NCBI GenBank assembly: GCA_003245695.1
Contig: QKCK01000235.1
Coordinates: forward strand, 1 to 35,237
DNA length: 35,237 nt
Direction: 5' to 3'
From: Bacteroidota bacterium
GTDB taxonomy: Bacteria; Bacteroidota; Bacteroidia; Bacteroidales; VadinHA17
Shown: one piece after another, positions 18,319-28,251 of the stretch
How the letters are laid out: each line of letters begins with the position of its first letter
Position numbering within the stretch: position 1 is the first letter of the stretch
The notes under the pieces: model-generated
Database searches by the model: none
What the model saw: only the letters and a program-made list of their open reading frames with translations
Told to the model about the DNA's origin: nothing
Made by a program: the position numbers and the translations under genes

Positions 18319-20112
18319 TCATGGTTTAATAAACCCTGATGAAAATTTCTTTTCAGAAAACAGTGTTGCAGTATTTATCAACGCCAGATGCGAATATGCC
18401 TGCGGGAAATTACCCAGTAACCTCTTGGTTGTGAAGTCTATATCTTCACTAAACAATCCCAGATGATTTCCGTATGAGAGAAGGTTTATAAATACCTCCT
18501 CCGCCTCACTCTCCTCTCCTATTGCAAAGAGTGCCTGTATAAGCCAGAAGGTACATATTGTAAAAGATGAAGAGGGTCTTCCGAAATCATCCGGATTTAT
18601 ATATCTGTACATCAGTCCGTTATGAAACAAAGCTTTTTTCACCGCATGTACGGTAGAAACGAACATCGGATCATCAGCTGTTATAAATCCATATTCAGCC
18701 ATCAAAAGCAGTGATGCATCCACATGCCGGGAGCCGTATGACTGGGTAAAAGTCTTCAGTTCTTCATTCCAGCCATTCATGAATACATCACTCTTAATAT
18801 CGGTTGCTATGCTTCGCCACATCTCTGCGTAAGATGTCTTATTAAGGAGTGATGCTATCTTCGAAGCTCTGTCCATCGCCACCCAGCTCATGATCTTTGA
18901 TGAGACAAAATGCTTTTCTTCCTTTCGTATCTCCCAAATACCCTTGTCTGGATTCTCCCAGTGTGTTGAAACAGTCCTTGATATGTTCCTGACAATCTCC
19001 CATATATCTTCTATCTCGTCAAGTGTACCCGGAAAGAACTCATAATATTGAGAGATCACATTCAGAAGATAACCGAACACATCATTCTGTCTCTGTTTAA
19101 AAGCAGCATTCCCTATCCTCACCGGTTTAGAATTCTCGTATCCGGCAAGATGAGGAAGGTCTTTCTCAGTGAGATCATGTTCACCTCTGATGCCATACAT
19201 TATCTGAAACAGATCGCTTTTTGTTTTAATGATACCTTTAATATACTGAAGAAACTTCTGGGCAGCATGGTAATGACCCATCTTAAGCAGGGTATCCATT
19301 GACATTGAGGCATCACGGAGCCAGCAGAATCTGTAATCCCAGTTCCGCACCTCCCCGAGAGTCTCAGGAATGCTGGTGGTCAGAGCAGCCAGAACTGCAC
19401 CGGTCGACTGAAATGACATTATCTTGAGTATAAGCAGACTACGCGTTATCTCTTCGTTATATTTTTTATATTTTTTTGATCTGTTGGTCCAGTTGAGCCA
19501 GTATACTTTTGTTCGCTGGTACTCAAGATATACCCGGTTTATATCAATCTCTATAAGTTTCTGGTTATAAGACAGAAGCATAAACTGCTGGCCGGTGATA
19601 AATATCTCCCTTGACCCGGCTATCTCTTCAGGTGCAAAGCTGGTATAAAGGAAGATACAGTCAGTAGGATTGACCCTTGAATATATCTTTATATGATCAT
19701 CCTGGGTAATGCAGGCTACCTCCTCACGTGCATAATTGAGTACAGGAGAGAAGTTTATTCTGAAAGAGGGAGAACCTGATTTATGTCTGATGTATCTGTA
19801 AATCTCAGCAGGAGCAAAATAATCATCATCGCCGGTTTTATAGAAAGGCATGAAGTCGATTATTTCAAAAGAGCCTTTTGCCGAGTCAAACTCTGTACAG
19901 AGGATATTTGTTCTGTCAAAGTACTTCTGTTTAACCTCATAAGTCTCATCCACTTCAAGGGCAAAGCGGCCTCCCCTGTCTTTATCAAGTATTGCAGCAA
20001 ACACTGACGGAGAGTCAAAATCAGGCAGACAGCACCAGTCAATGCTTCCTCTTTCAGATATCAGGGCAGCACTCCGGCAGTTTCCTATGACTCCATAATT
20101 GAGATTCTTCAT
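18319..20112 (-). CDS. Glycoside hydrolase family 15 protein (glucoamylase/trehalase-like)
   Basis: YGVIGNCRSAALISERGSIDWCCLPDFDSPSVFAAILD N-terminus and NWDYRFCWLRDASMSMDTLLKMG catalytic region characteristic of bacterial GH15. Confidence 0.92.
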   Translation of the reverse strand: MKNLNYGVIGNCRSAALISERGSIDWCCLPDFDSPSVFAAILDKDRGGRFALEVDETYEVKQKYFDRTNILCTEFDSAKGSFEIIDFMPFYKTGDDDYFAPAEIYRYIRHKSGSPSFRINFSPVLNYAREEVACITQDDHIKIYSRVNPTDCIFLYTSFAPEEIAGSREIFITGQQFMLLSYNQKLIEIDINRVYLEYQRTKVYWLNWTNRSKKYKKYNEEITRSLLILKIMSFQSTGAVLAALTTSIPETLGEVRNWDYRFCWLRDASMSMDTLLKMGHYHAAQKFLQYIKGIIKTKSDLFQIMYGIRGEHDLTEKDLPHLAGYENSKPVRIGNAAFKQRQNDVFGYLLNVISQYYEFFPGTLDEIEDIWEIVRNISRTVSTHWENPDKGIWEIRKEEKHFVSSKIMSWVAMDRASKIASLLNKTSYAEMWRSIATDIKSDVFMNGWNEELKTFTQSYGSRHVDASLLLMAEYGFITADDPMFVSTVHAVKKALFHNGLMYRYINPDDFGRPSSSFTICTFWLIQALFAIGEESEAEEVFINLLSYGNHLGLFSEDIDFTTKRLLGNFPQAYSHLALINTATLFSEKKFSSGFIKP

Positions 20113-21314
20113 ATCTGATTGTTTGTACTGATCTCAGGGGCTACCGAATAATCACGCCCATACAATATGTTACCAAAGGTCATTGTCAGTGTTGTAATAA
20201 AAATTGTCTGGACAACCACACCTTCACTTATCAGTGGAAGTCGCATTGCCTCAGGGATGGTCATGAAAAGAAGAATAGTAATAAGTCCCCTCGGGGCAAA
20301 CCATAACAACGGAAACAGGGGTTTCCTGAGTATATATTTAAAAAAGAGAGCTCTCAGAATAAAGAAAGAGGCGCTGACTGAGAGTGAAACAATAAGTGAA
20401 TTCAGGTTAAGAAGACTTTCAAGAGAGGTATAAAAGCCAAAAATCAGGAAGAAGAAAGAGCGCACCAGAAAAGTAAGCTCACCGGTTATCTGCTTGAATG
20501 ATTTCAGTCCTGCATTAAAATCCCCGAAGTCAACACGCTTCTTTATGAAATCGAACTGGAAGAGGTTATTGTTATTAAGTATAAGGCCGAAGATGAGAAC
20601 AACGATCAGTGAAGGCCAGTGTATCAGATTTGCCAATGTATAGATCAGCACTACAAAGGTAAGTATTATAACATACTTTATATGATGTGTAACCTTATGT
20701 AGCAGGTAAGCAAGCATAGCACTGATGAGTATGGAGAAGAGTATTGTCATTATGATCTCAAGAGTAAAACCCATGATAGCCTTTCCTACCGGCAGTCCGT
20801 TAAAAAGGACAAAGTCAAAAACAATAATACCAAGAATATCAGAGACAGAGCTTTCATATACGATAAACTCCCTGTCGTTCGAGGCCAGATTGGAGGAAGA
20901 AGGTATTGCCACAGCACTGCTGATGATGCCCAGTGGAATTGCATTCAGGAAAGCGTTTTTGAAATCATAGTCAAAGAATGAAGAGAGAAGAATGGCAAAG
21001 AAGAAGACAAAGACAAAGAACAGTATACCGGCTGAAGCAAATGATCTGATCATCAGTCTCTTTTTGTCTCTTCCCACCTTCAGGTCCAGACTACCCTCAA
21101 GCACTATCAGTACAAGCCCCAGAGTACCCATTACCGGAAGCAGCAGTGAGAAATCAGGCAGAGTAAAGCCTATGACCCTGAAGAAATAGTTCAGAGCCAT
21201 ACCCAGTATTATAAGCAGAATTACACCCGGTATTCTTGTTATCCGTGATGTGATCTCAAAAAAATATGCGATCAGGATAATGACACATAGCGATATAAGA
21301 ATATAATAACTCAT
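20109..21314 (-). CDS. Cation:proton antiporter (CPA family, membrane domain only)
   Basis: About 12 TM segments; GVILLIILGMALNYF, LGLVLIVLEGSLDL, GIISSAVAIPSSSNLA, WFAPRGLITILLF. Overlaps the GH15 start by 4 nt. Confidence 0.88.
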   Translation of the reverse strand: MSYYILISLCVIILIAYFFEITSRITRIPGVILLIILGMALNYFFRVIGFTLPDFSLLLPVMGTLGLVLIVLEGSLDLKVGRDKKRLMIRSFASAGILFFVFVFFFAILLSSFFDYDFKNAFLNAIPLGIISSAVAIPSSSNLASNDREFIVYESSVSDILGIIVFDFVLFNGLPVGKAIMGFTLEIIMTILFSILISAMLAYLLHKVTHHIKYVIILTFVVLIYTLANLIHWPSLIVVLIFGLILNNNNLFQFDFIKKRVDFGDFNAGLKSFKQITGELTFLVRSFFFLIFGFYTSLESLLNLNSLIVSLSVSASFFILRALFFKYILRKPLFPLLWFAPRGLITILLFMTIPEAMRLPLISEGVVVQTIFITTLTMTFGNILYGRDYSVAPEISTNNQI

Positions 21315-21371
21315 TTACTACCGTTAAGTATAGTCACCTTAAAGATAGTCTATTGAGTCAAAATCGCAAAA

Positions 21372-23519
21372 TCAACGTTTTATTCCCATCTCGTCAAGAA
21401 TAAAACCGGCATTACTAAACTGCTCTGTTATAAACAATATATATCTAATATCAACGGCTATACACCGCTGTATATCAAAGTCATACTGCCAGTCGCTTAT
21501 CATAGCCTCATAATTACCGTCAAAGGCAACTCCTATGAGTTCTCCTTTTGCATTCATCACCGGACTGCCACTGTTGCCTCCGGTAATATCACACTGGTTG
21601 ATAAATGCAACAGGTATATCCATCAGATCAGGGTCACTCCACCTTGAATTGTTTCTGGAGGCACTCATCTGCATCAGTCTTTCCGGAGCATTAAAGGGGA
21701 TATTTCCGGTATACTTTTCTCTCATGCCATACAGAGTAGTGAACGGAAAATACCAGACAGCATCAGCAGGCTTATACCCTTTGACAGGTCCCCAGGTAAA
21801 GCGTATGGTGCCATTGGCATCAGGGTACATCATAGTCCCTTTCCATTGGAACAGGGCGTCAGAGTAGTCTCTCCGCAAGGCAACCACATTTGAAGAAAAC
21901 TCATTGTAAATGGCACTTATCTCCTCCGACATCGGATAGAGACTGATGACGAGCTTTAAAAACGGGTCATTCAACTTTTCGAGTTGTGATGACGACTTCC
22001 CGATAAGATTCTTTGCATAGTCTTGTCTCTTGAGCTTTGAGCTCTTATATGCCTTCTCCACCCACTCCTCAGCATTAAGACCCGACTGTCTCAGTGTCTC
22101 ATCCAGGCCGGTGATCCTCTGAGCGGCAGGCAGAGACTCTGCCATCCTGATGATTCTCAGAAGCATAGCCTTGTCCAATGGTTCATAAAAATCGTTGTAT
22201 AAAAAGCCAAGACTCTCCTTAAACCCGTTTATCTTTTCTTCATCTGCAACTGACTTCCCTTCTCCGTTGGGGGTGTCAAGCTCCCTGGCAAACCTGTATA
22301 TCTGCCCCGCTACTGACAACATTGTCCCCGGGAAATTCTCCAGCATACCAAATATATCATCTCTCTCCCTGGTTCTGGCTATGATATCATACTGAGCCTT
22401 CTCATCAGACAGAATACTTCCATATTTCGCTTTCAGATCAGGTTTTGTTGAAAGCCACTGAATGAACTCCTGCTCAAAATCAATCTTTTCCTGCAGAAAG
22501 TTTGTTTTTTTCATGCCCTCTATCTTCCCCTGATAATTTTTCATAGTATTGGCAAGACCTTTTGTAAAACCGGCAACTTTTATTCTTCCCTCCGGGTCAT
22601 TAAGTGTCAGCTCTTCCGCCAGTTTTATTATCTCTCTGAAGTTATCTGCCGTAAACGGATAGTTATAATTCAGGTTCCAACTCACTGAGTTAGACGAGCG
22701 ATACCTTGTAGTGAAACCCGGGTAGCCGATTATAAAACAGAAATCATCTTCGTCGAGGTCACCTTCTGATACCTTAAGCCATACCGAAGGGTTATATGGT
22801 ACATTCTCACTGCTGTATCCGCTGCCTCTGCCATCAGGGCTCACATATACCCTCATAAAAGAGAAATCGCCGGTATGTCGTGGCCATACCCAGTTATCAA
22901 TCTCTCCGCCATAATTGCCAACTGATAACGGTGGTGAGTATACCAGACGTATGTCTTTGAAAATCCTGTACACATACAGAATAAACTGTTTCCCGTTATG
23001 CATCCGGGCGACCTCTGCCAGCATATCATCATCCTTAAGATCAAGTGAGTCAATGATCTTTTTAATTGTTGTTTTAATCTCATTCTCCTGCTCCACAGGA
23101 TCAGTTATCTCCCTGTATGAAGTCATTACTTCATCAGTCACATCCTTCATACTTACCATCAGTCTGGCCTGATATCCCGGTGCAGGTATCTCTGATGACA
23201 TCTCCCTGGCCAGAAAACCATCAGTCAGGATATCAGATGCGACAGTCGAGTTACGCTGCAGGGCTGTATAAGCAACATGATGATTCGTCAGTACAAGTCC
23301 TCGTGAAGAGACGAATGAGCCAGACCCTCCTCCGATCTGAAGAATGGCATTAGCAATACATGGTCTGTCCGGACTGTAGATATCCTCAAGAGGCATCTCA
23401 AGTCCTTTCTCCTTCAGATCAAGCTGTCCCAATTGCGAAAGCAACCACATACCCTCCTGGGCTCGCAGTGAATAAAACGACAGGGTACAGAGAATGGAAA
23501 TGAAAAGCAGTTTTTTCAT
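21372..23519 (-). CDS. S46-family dipeptidyl-peptidase (DPP7/DPP11 type)
   Basis: SGSFVSSRGLVLTNHHVAYTALQ (His region), VWPRHTGDFSFMRVY (Asp region), DITGGNSGSPVMNAKGELIGVAFDGNYEAM (Ser region). Signal peptide starts at M22 of the ORF (23519). Confidence 0.95.
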   Translation of the reverse strand: MKKLLFISILCTLSFYSLRAQEGMWLLSQLGQLDLKEKGLEMPLEDIYSPDRPCIANAILQIGGGSGSFVSSRGLVLTNHHVAYTALQRNSTVASDILTDGFLAREMSSEIPAPGYQARLMVSMKDVTDEVMTSYREITDPVEQENEIKTTIKKIIDSLDLKDDDMLAEVARMHNGKQFILYVYRIFKDIRLVYSPPLSVGNYGGEIDNWVWPRHTGDFSFMRVYVSPDGRGSGYSSENVPYNPSVWLKVSEGDLDEDDFCFIIGYPGFTTRYRSSNSVSWNLNYNYPFTADNFREIIKLAEELTLNDPEGRIKVAGFTKGLANTMKNYQGKIEGMKKTNFLQEKIDFEQEFIQWLSTKPDLKAKYGSILSDEKAQYDIIARTRERDDIFGMLENFPGTMLSVAGQIYRFARELDTPNGEGKSVADEEKINGFKESLGFLYNDFYEPLDKAMLLRIIRMAESLPAAQRITGLDETLRQSGLNAEEWVEKAYKSSKLKRQDYAKNLIGKSSSQLEKLNDPFLKLVISLYPMSEEISAIYNEFSSNVVALRRDYSDALFQWKGTMMYPDANGTIRFTWGPVKGYKPADAVWYFPFTTLYGMREKYTGNIPFNAPERLMQMSASRNNSRWSDPDLMDIPVAFINQCDITGGNSGSPVMNAKGELIGVAFDGNYEAMISDWQYDFDIQRCIAVDIRYILFITEQFSNAGFILDEMGIKR

Positions 23520-23644
23520 ACTTACATGGCTTTTGTTTGTAACTGTCCTAAGGCTACATGTCAAAGATATGAAGCAAATCAAAAGATGTCAATAGAGAGG
23601 ATTGTTATCCTAAGGTTAATTATGGTTAAAAAGCAATGCAGAGG

Positions 23645-24331
23645 CTAGACACCTGATAGTTTGCCCGCTTCAGCAGTCAAAAAAGTTGAATTGGCAATGT
23701 AGAAGCTGTCGCTGGCATAGATAAAGAGACAACTGCCTCCGGCAATGGTGTCAATAATCTCGTGTGACAGCGCGGGCGGCAACGCCGGACAGCCCCAGCT
23801 TCGTCCTAACCTGCCATATTTTTTTATAAATTCTTCTGACACATAATCAGCTCCATGAATCACTATCTCACGGTTTCTTGCATTATCATTTATATTTTTC
23901 TCAAGCCCGTCAAGCCTCAATGAATATCCGTTACCTCCAGTGTATGTCTCAGCTGTGATAAAAAAGCCAAGAGAACTTTTCAATGATCCCTCTTCGTTAG
24001 AGAAGAGATCAGCACACAGGTCACCAGAATTTCTTCCATGAGCAACAAGAGTGAAAAAAAGTAGTTTTTTGGTCTTAAGATCAACAACATATAATCTCTT
24101 CTCACTTGATGGTTTTGAAAAATCAATAATAGTAATCAGCTCTTTTTTCTTAAGGGAATCTATTTTATGAAGCCCGGTTATTGCAGTATTGAATATATCA
24201 AATGGTAGTTTGTCCTCCAGCCCGCACTCACGCCATAGTATCCTGTTTTCATCCTTATGGCTGGCGTTATGCTTCATATTGCATGAAAGCATCACTATCA
24301 ACATTGCAAACAATGAGATAGATTTAGTCAT
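23645..24331 (-). CDS. Murein L,D-transpeptidase catalytic-domain family protein
   Basis: VVDLKTKKLLFFTLVAHGRNSG ... IVIHGADYVSEEF ... GRSWGCPALP: His and Cys motifs of the family. Confidence 0.85.
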   Translation of the reverse strand: MTKSISLFAMLIVMLSCNMKHNASHKDENRILWRECGLEDKLPFDIFNTAITGLHKIDSLKKKELITIIDFSKPSSEKRLYVVDLKTKKLLFFTLVAHGRNSGDLCADLFSNEEGSLKSSLGFFITAETYTGGNGYSLRLDGLEKNINDNARNREIVIHGADYVSEEFIKKYGRLGRSWGCPALPPALSHEIIDTIAGGSCLFIYASDSFYIANSTFLTAEAGKLSGV

Positions 24332-24332
24332 A

Positions 24333-24836
24333 TCACTTTAGTTTTATCCGGTAGACGACAACTGATCGTCCCGGGATCTTGTTTCCGTCGCCTCTGACCC
24401 CATGAGCCAGATAAGGAGGTATGATAAAAATAAATTCTGACCCGTGAGACATAAGTTTAATACCCTCCAGCAATCCACTCTCCATTTCAGAGTATCCTAA
24501 ACGTGTTGTTCTGGGGGTGTCCTCCGAGGTAGAATAACAGATTGTACCGTCGAGCAGTGAACATTCATAATCAAAAGTGATTATCTCCCCTTCATTTATA
24601 GTGTTACCGGAGCCCTCCTTTACTACTGAATACCAAAGACCTGTAGGTGTCTCTTTTGCTTCTATACTTTTTCTTTCACAGTAGTTCAATATCAGTTCTC
24701 TGTCTTTTGTAAGGAGGTATCTGTTCATCTCTATCATGCTTTTTCCGTCGGGTCTTTCAGACCCCTGCTTCTGATAGTGCTTACATGACAGAAGGAGAAC
24801 AAACAAGGGTATTAATATGAGTAAAGGCTTCTTCAT
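24333..24836 (-). CDS. FKBP-type peptidyl-prolyl isomerase, lipoprotein (GldI-like)
   Basis: Lipobox LLSCK; FKBP core GEIITFDYECSLLDGTICYSTSEDTPRTTRLGYSEMESGLLEGIKLMSHGSEFIFIIPPYLAHGVRGDGNKIPGRSVVVYRIKL. Confidence 0.87.
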   Translation of the reverse strand: MKKPLLILIPLFVLLLSCKHYQKQGSERPDGKSMIEMNRYLLTKDRELILNYCERKSIEAKETPTGLWYSVVKEGSGNTINEGEIITFDYECSLLDGTICYSTSEDTPRTTRLGYSEMESGLLEGIKLMSHGSEFIFIIPPYLAHGVRGDGNKIPGRSVVVYRIKLK

Positions 24837-25873
24837 AACCCTACTTCCAGAGCAGCAGCATCAAGATCCTGTTTAAACTGTGGCAGTACAGACCTGAAAT
24901 GGGTAACCGCATTCTCTATACGGCCAGCCATCTCACCACCGGCAGCATTCCGGTGCCCTCCGCCATTAAAGCACATGCGTGAGAGAGCATTTGCATTGAA
25001 GTTACCCTTTGACCTTAACGATATCTTTGTGAAACCGCTACGCTCAATAAAAAGTACAGAGAGTACCACACCGGCAATAGTAAGAAGCATATTGGCAAAC
25101 CCTTCTGTATCTCCTTTCTGATGTTTATGTTTTTCCAGGTCTTCCTTCGTAAGCCATATATAAGCTGCATGATATTCAGGTAATACCACCATCCGTTTAT
25201 CCAGAGCATATCCCTTCAGCTGTATCCTGTCAGCTGAGAAGTTGCTGAAGACACGGTTAAGAATTCTGTCTTTATCCACACCCTGATCCAGAAGTGTGCC
25301 GACAGTCCGCATGGTATCACCATTATACAACCCATGTTCAAAATTTCCGGTGTCAGTAACAATACCCACGTAAATAGCTTCACTGAACGCTTTGTCATTG
25401 AAATCCCCGTTATTCAATTCCCTGACAAGAGAATAGACCAGCTCAGAGGTAGAGCTGCGATCAGTATCAGAGATGATAAGGTCAGCTATATGATCCGGCT
25501 CAGGATGGTGATCAATCATTACTTTACGAGCAGGTGAAGCCAGGATAAACTCCTCTGCCTTCCCCATTCTTGATGAGGTATTGAAATCCATCATTATAAT
25601 AAGATCCGCCTCTTTTATTATTGCAGCGCCTGTCTCCTGGTTATGATGAAAGTCAACAATCCTGTCAGTATCAGTCATCCATAGCAGAAAATTCTGAAGT
25701 GCGTTAGGAGAAATCATACCGGCCTCTTTCCCCTGTGTAAGTATCCAGCGCCTCATGGCAAGCATGGCTCCTGCTGCGTCACCGTCAGGGTTTATATGAC
25801 AGATCAGCAAAATATGATCAGAAGCAGTTATCAGCTCTTTAAATTCTTTAGTATATTTACCTATGTCTATCAC
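24833..25873 (-). CDS. DHH-family phosphoesterase (NrnA-like nanoRNase/pAp phosphatase)
   Basis: CHINPDGDAAGAMLAM, DFNTSSRMG, MIDHHPEPDH, and DHHA1 FNGGGHRNAAGG. Confidence 0.93.
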   Translation of the reverse strand: MIDIGKYTKEFKELITASDHILLICHINPDGDAAGAMLAMRRWILTQGKEAGMISPNALQNFLLWMTDTDRIVDFHHNQETGAAIIKEADLIIMMDFNTSSRMGKAEEFILASPARKVMIDHHPEPDHIADLIISDTDRSSTSELVYSLVRELNNGDFNDKAFSEAIYVGIVTDTGNFEHGLYNGDTMRTVGTLLDQGVDKDRILNRVFSNFSADRIQLKGYALDKRMVVLPEYHAAYIWLTKEDLEKHKHQKGDTEGFANMLLTIAGVVLSVLFIERSGFTKISLRSKGNFNANALSRMCFNGGGHRNAAGGEMAGRIENAVTHFRSVLPQFKQDLDAAALEVGL

Positions 25874-25894
25874 TTATATAAAGTTTAAGGTTGA

Positions 25895-25902
25895 CAAAGT
25901 TA
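25895..25902 (-). promoter_or_regulatory. Candidate -7 element for the nrnA-like gene
   Basis: CAAAGTTA on + = TAACTTTG on -, about 22 nt upstream of the start codon. Confidence 0.35.
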
Positions 25903-25956
25903 AGAAAAAGATTTTCGCAATAAAGATTATTACTGAACGTTTAACTGCATGCTGTT

Positions 25957-26385
25957 ATGTTTAATGACTATACATTTTCGATAATAAAGCCCAATTCAGT
26001 AAGGACAGGAAAGACAGGGCCCATCCTGGCAATGATAAATGAGGCCGGATTCCAGATTGCTGCAATGAAAATGATAAGACTCACAAAAGACCAGGCTGAG
26101 TCATTTTATGACATTCACAAGGGCAAACCATTCTTCAACGATCTTATCGATTTTATGACTTCTGGTCCCGTCGTTGTAATGATACTCAAACATGATAATG
26201 CTGTTGAGTCTTTCCGTCACCTGATTGGATCAACCGACCCGGCAAAAGCTGAAGAAGGTACCATACGACATGAGTTTGCCGTTAACGTTCAGATGAATGC
26301 CATCCATGGCTCTGACTCTCCTGAGAATGCTGACAGGGAATCACACTTCTTCTTCTCAAGGGTTGAGGTATTTGGCATGGAATAA
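25957..26385 (+). CDS. ndk: Nucleoside-diphosphate kinase
   Basis: TFSIIKPNSV...GPILAMINEAGFQIAAMKMIRLT...MNAIHGSDSPENADRE (active-site His motif). Confidence 0.95.
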   Translation: MFNDYTFSIIKPNSVRTGKTGPILAMINEAGFQIAAMKMIRLTKDQAESFYDIHKGKPFFNDLIDFMTSGPVVVMILKHDNAVESFRHLIGSTDPAKAEEGTIRHEFAVNVQMNAIHGSDSPENADRESHFFFSRVEVFGME

Positions 26386-26404
26386 CAAATACAATACTAT
26401 TCTC

Positions 26405-26429
26405 AAAGCCGGAGCAATTATCCGGCTTT
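26405..26429 (+). terminator. Rho-independent terminator downstream of ndk
   Basis: AAAGCCGGA-gcaatta-TCCGGCTTT hairpin (9-bp stem), followed by a T-rich stretch. Confidence 0.75.
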
Positions 26430-26481
26430 TACTTTTTGAACTATTTTCTTAACCTTTCGTTAGTGTAATAAACGAGACAAA

Positions 26482-28230
26482 ATGACACTACCTGTTTTAC
26501 CTGATTTCTCTGACAAGAAAACACTTGAAAAATATTCATCAGCATATACACTCTCCGATATGGAGATCTTTATCTTCCCTGAACTGTTCTATCCGCTGGT
26601 AATTGCCAACATCATGTCGCCAATAATATGGAAGTGGCGTGATGATCCATGGTTCAGGGATGTTGATAAGAAGAACTTCACCTATAAAGCAAACCGCATC
26701 AAGCAATATATAATTGATAACTATATATTTAACCTTGATCTTGAAACATGGGGCCTTACTGACAAACAGAAAGAGTTGTCACGTTTTTCAGAGTTTTTTG
26801 ACACAAAAGTGCTTGCACAGTCTAATGCTCTTTTCGGTTATGAGGGTGATAAATATTATTTCAGTATTGATATCAGGAAACATTTTGGACTTGACAAGTA
26901 TAACAGTGATATAATTCCATACTGGAAGACAGAGACTGTTGAGGCGATGACTGCCTTTCGGTATAAAGAACACTTCACCACCGGGGCAGGTGAGTGTGTG
27001 AGTCTGGCAGCTCTTTATGCTGCTGCCATGTTTATTATAGGGCGCATCCCTCTTGAGAAGATATACCTGATGGCGACACCTCTTCATTCGCAGAATTTCA
27101 TTGATGAGAAAGATGGATTGATTACCAACAACAGGCGTATCATGACCAAAAACATGTGGTTCAATGGCACCTCATTATCTGAGAAGGCCAGAAGGGCTGT
27201 TGAAAATGAGAAGATAACCATTGTCTCACACATAACCGGACATATACACACTGTTTATGAAGAGGCTACCATTGATCAGGTACATTACAACAACTTCAGC
27301 TGTAAGCTGAATGATTTTGTCAGGACAGATATTACGCCTCAGATATTCATCAATTTCCTGAGGTTTAAGAAAGAGTGCAAAAGCCTCTTCCAGTACCGTT
27401 ATGAGAGGCTGGGTGTACCAAAATACATATTACTTGAGAAGATGTTTGAATATGAGCACACCTCCAGGTACAGTGTCAATGAAGAGATGCGTTCAAAGCT
27501 GCTGGATGAGGTCGACAGCGATGATCTCTCAATGAATCCCTTTGAGGGCAAACTGATGTTGAATGATGTTGAACTGTTTTTCAGAAAGAACAGGCATCTT
27601 GAGCTGAAGGAGCTGGAAAAGGCATTCTTCGAACAGTTCAATGCCGTCTCGGAGCGATGTAGCCACCGTATGTTCAGTGAGATAAAGAAGTTCATAATAA
27701 CAAAGCCTCAGTTGCCTTCTGCAGGTAAGAGGTTCATTACCACATCATATCCGGCAATAAATGTGTCAGACACCCGGGAACAGATTATTGAGACTGTAGA
27801 GTCATCGGCGGCCAGTTCAGAGATGTCACTACTGTCGATCTATGCCTACCGTAACATGAAAGGCAGCAACTGGTTACCCTTCATTAAAGCTGCTATTGAA
27901 AGAAACCCTGTATGTCATACCACACTGCAGGGGATGAATCCGGATGAAATATATAATACCCTCATTGCATTTGATAATGTATCTATCTATGACTCCACGC
28001 GGCTTGCACAGCCTGATGAGGTATGGAATTTCCGCAGGGGCGATGGTATCGAAAAGGCCTTTCTGATGGCAGATGCTCTGGTGGCATCGGATGGTGACGC
28101 TGAGATAGAGATCACTGTTGAAGCCAGTACAGCTGAGCTGACACATAATGGAAAAGGTTACACATTTATGACCGACAAGGGGCTGTCAAAGAGAGTGATT
28201 ATTAAAAGGGGCAACTACATGGCAGAATAA
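26482..28230 (+). CDS. Conserved protein with transglutaminase-like Cys/His region, function unknown
   Basis: 582 aa, no signal peptide; TTGAGECVSLAALYAAAMFIIGRIPLEKIYLMATPLHSQNF is reminiscent of transglutaminase-like GxC...H architecture. Confidence 0.75.
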   Translation: MTLPVLPDFSDKKTLEKYSSAYTLSDMEIFIFPELFYPLVIANIMSPIIWKWRDDPWFRDVDKKNFTYKANRIKQYIIDNYIFNLDLETWGLTDKQKELSRFSEFFDTKVLAQSNALFGYEGDKYYFSIDIRKHFGLDKYNSDIIPYWKTETVEAMTAFRYKEHFTTGAGECVSLAALYAAAMFIIGRIPLEKIYLMATPLHSQNFIDEKDGLITNNRRIMTKNMWFNGTSLSEKARRAVENEKITIVSHITGHIHTVYEEATIDQVHYNNFSCKLNDFVRTDITPQIFINFLRFKKECKSLFQYRYERLGVPKYILLEKMFEYEHTSRYSVNEEMRSKLLDEVDSDDLSMNPFEGKLMLNDVELFFRKNRHLELKELEKAFFEQFNAVSERCSHRMFSEIKKFIITKPQLPSAGKRFITTSYPAINVSDTREQIIETVESSAASSEMSLLSIYAYRNMKGSNWLPFIKAAIERNPVCHTTLQGMNPDEIYNTLIAFDNVSIYDSTRLAQPDEVWNFRRGDGIEKAFLMADALVASDGDAEIEITVEASTAELTHNGKGYTFMTDKGLSKRVIIKRGNYMAE

Positions 28231-28251
28231 TGCAGTAACCGCATAGCGTCT

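Noticed and set aside
18319-20112. GH15 gene as a dedicated trehalase
   Set aside because: GH15 members include glucoamylases, dextranases and trehalases. Proximity to the trehalose synthase gene is suggestive, but substrate cannot be assigned from sequence by eye.
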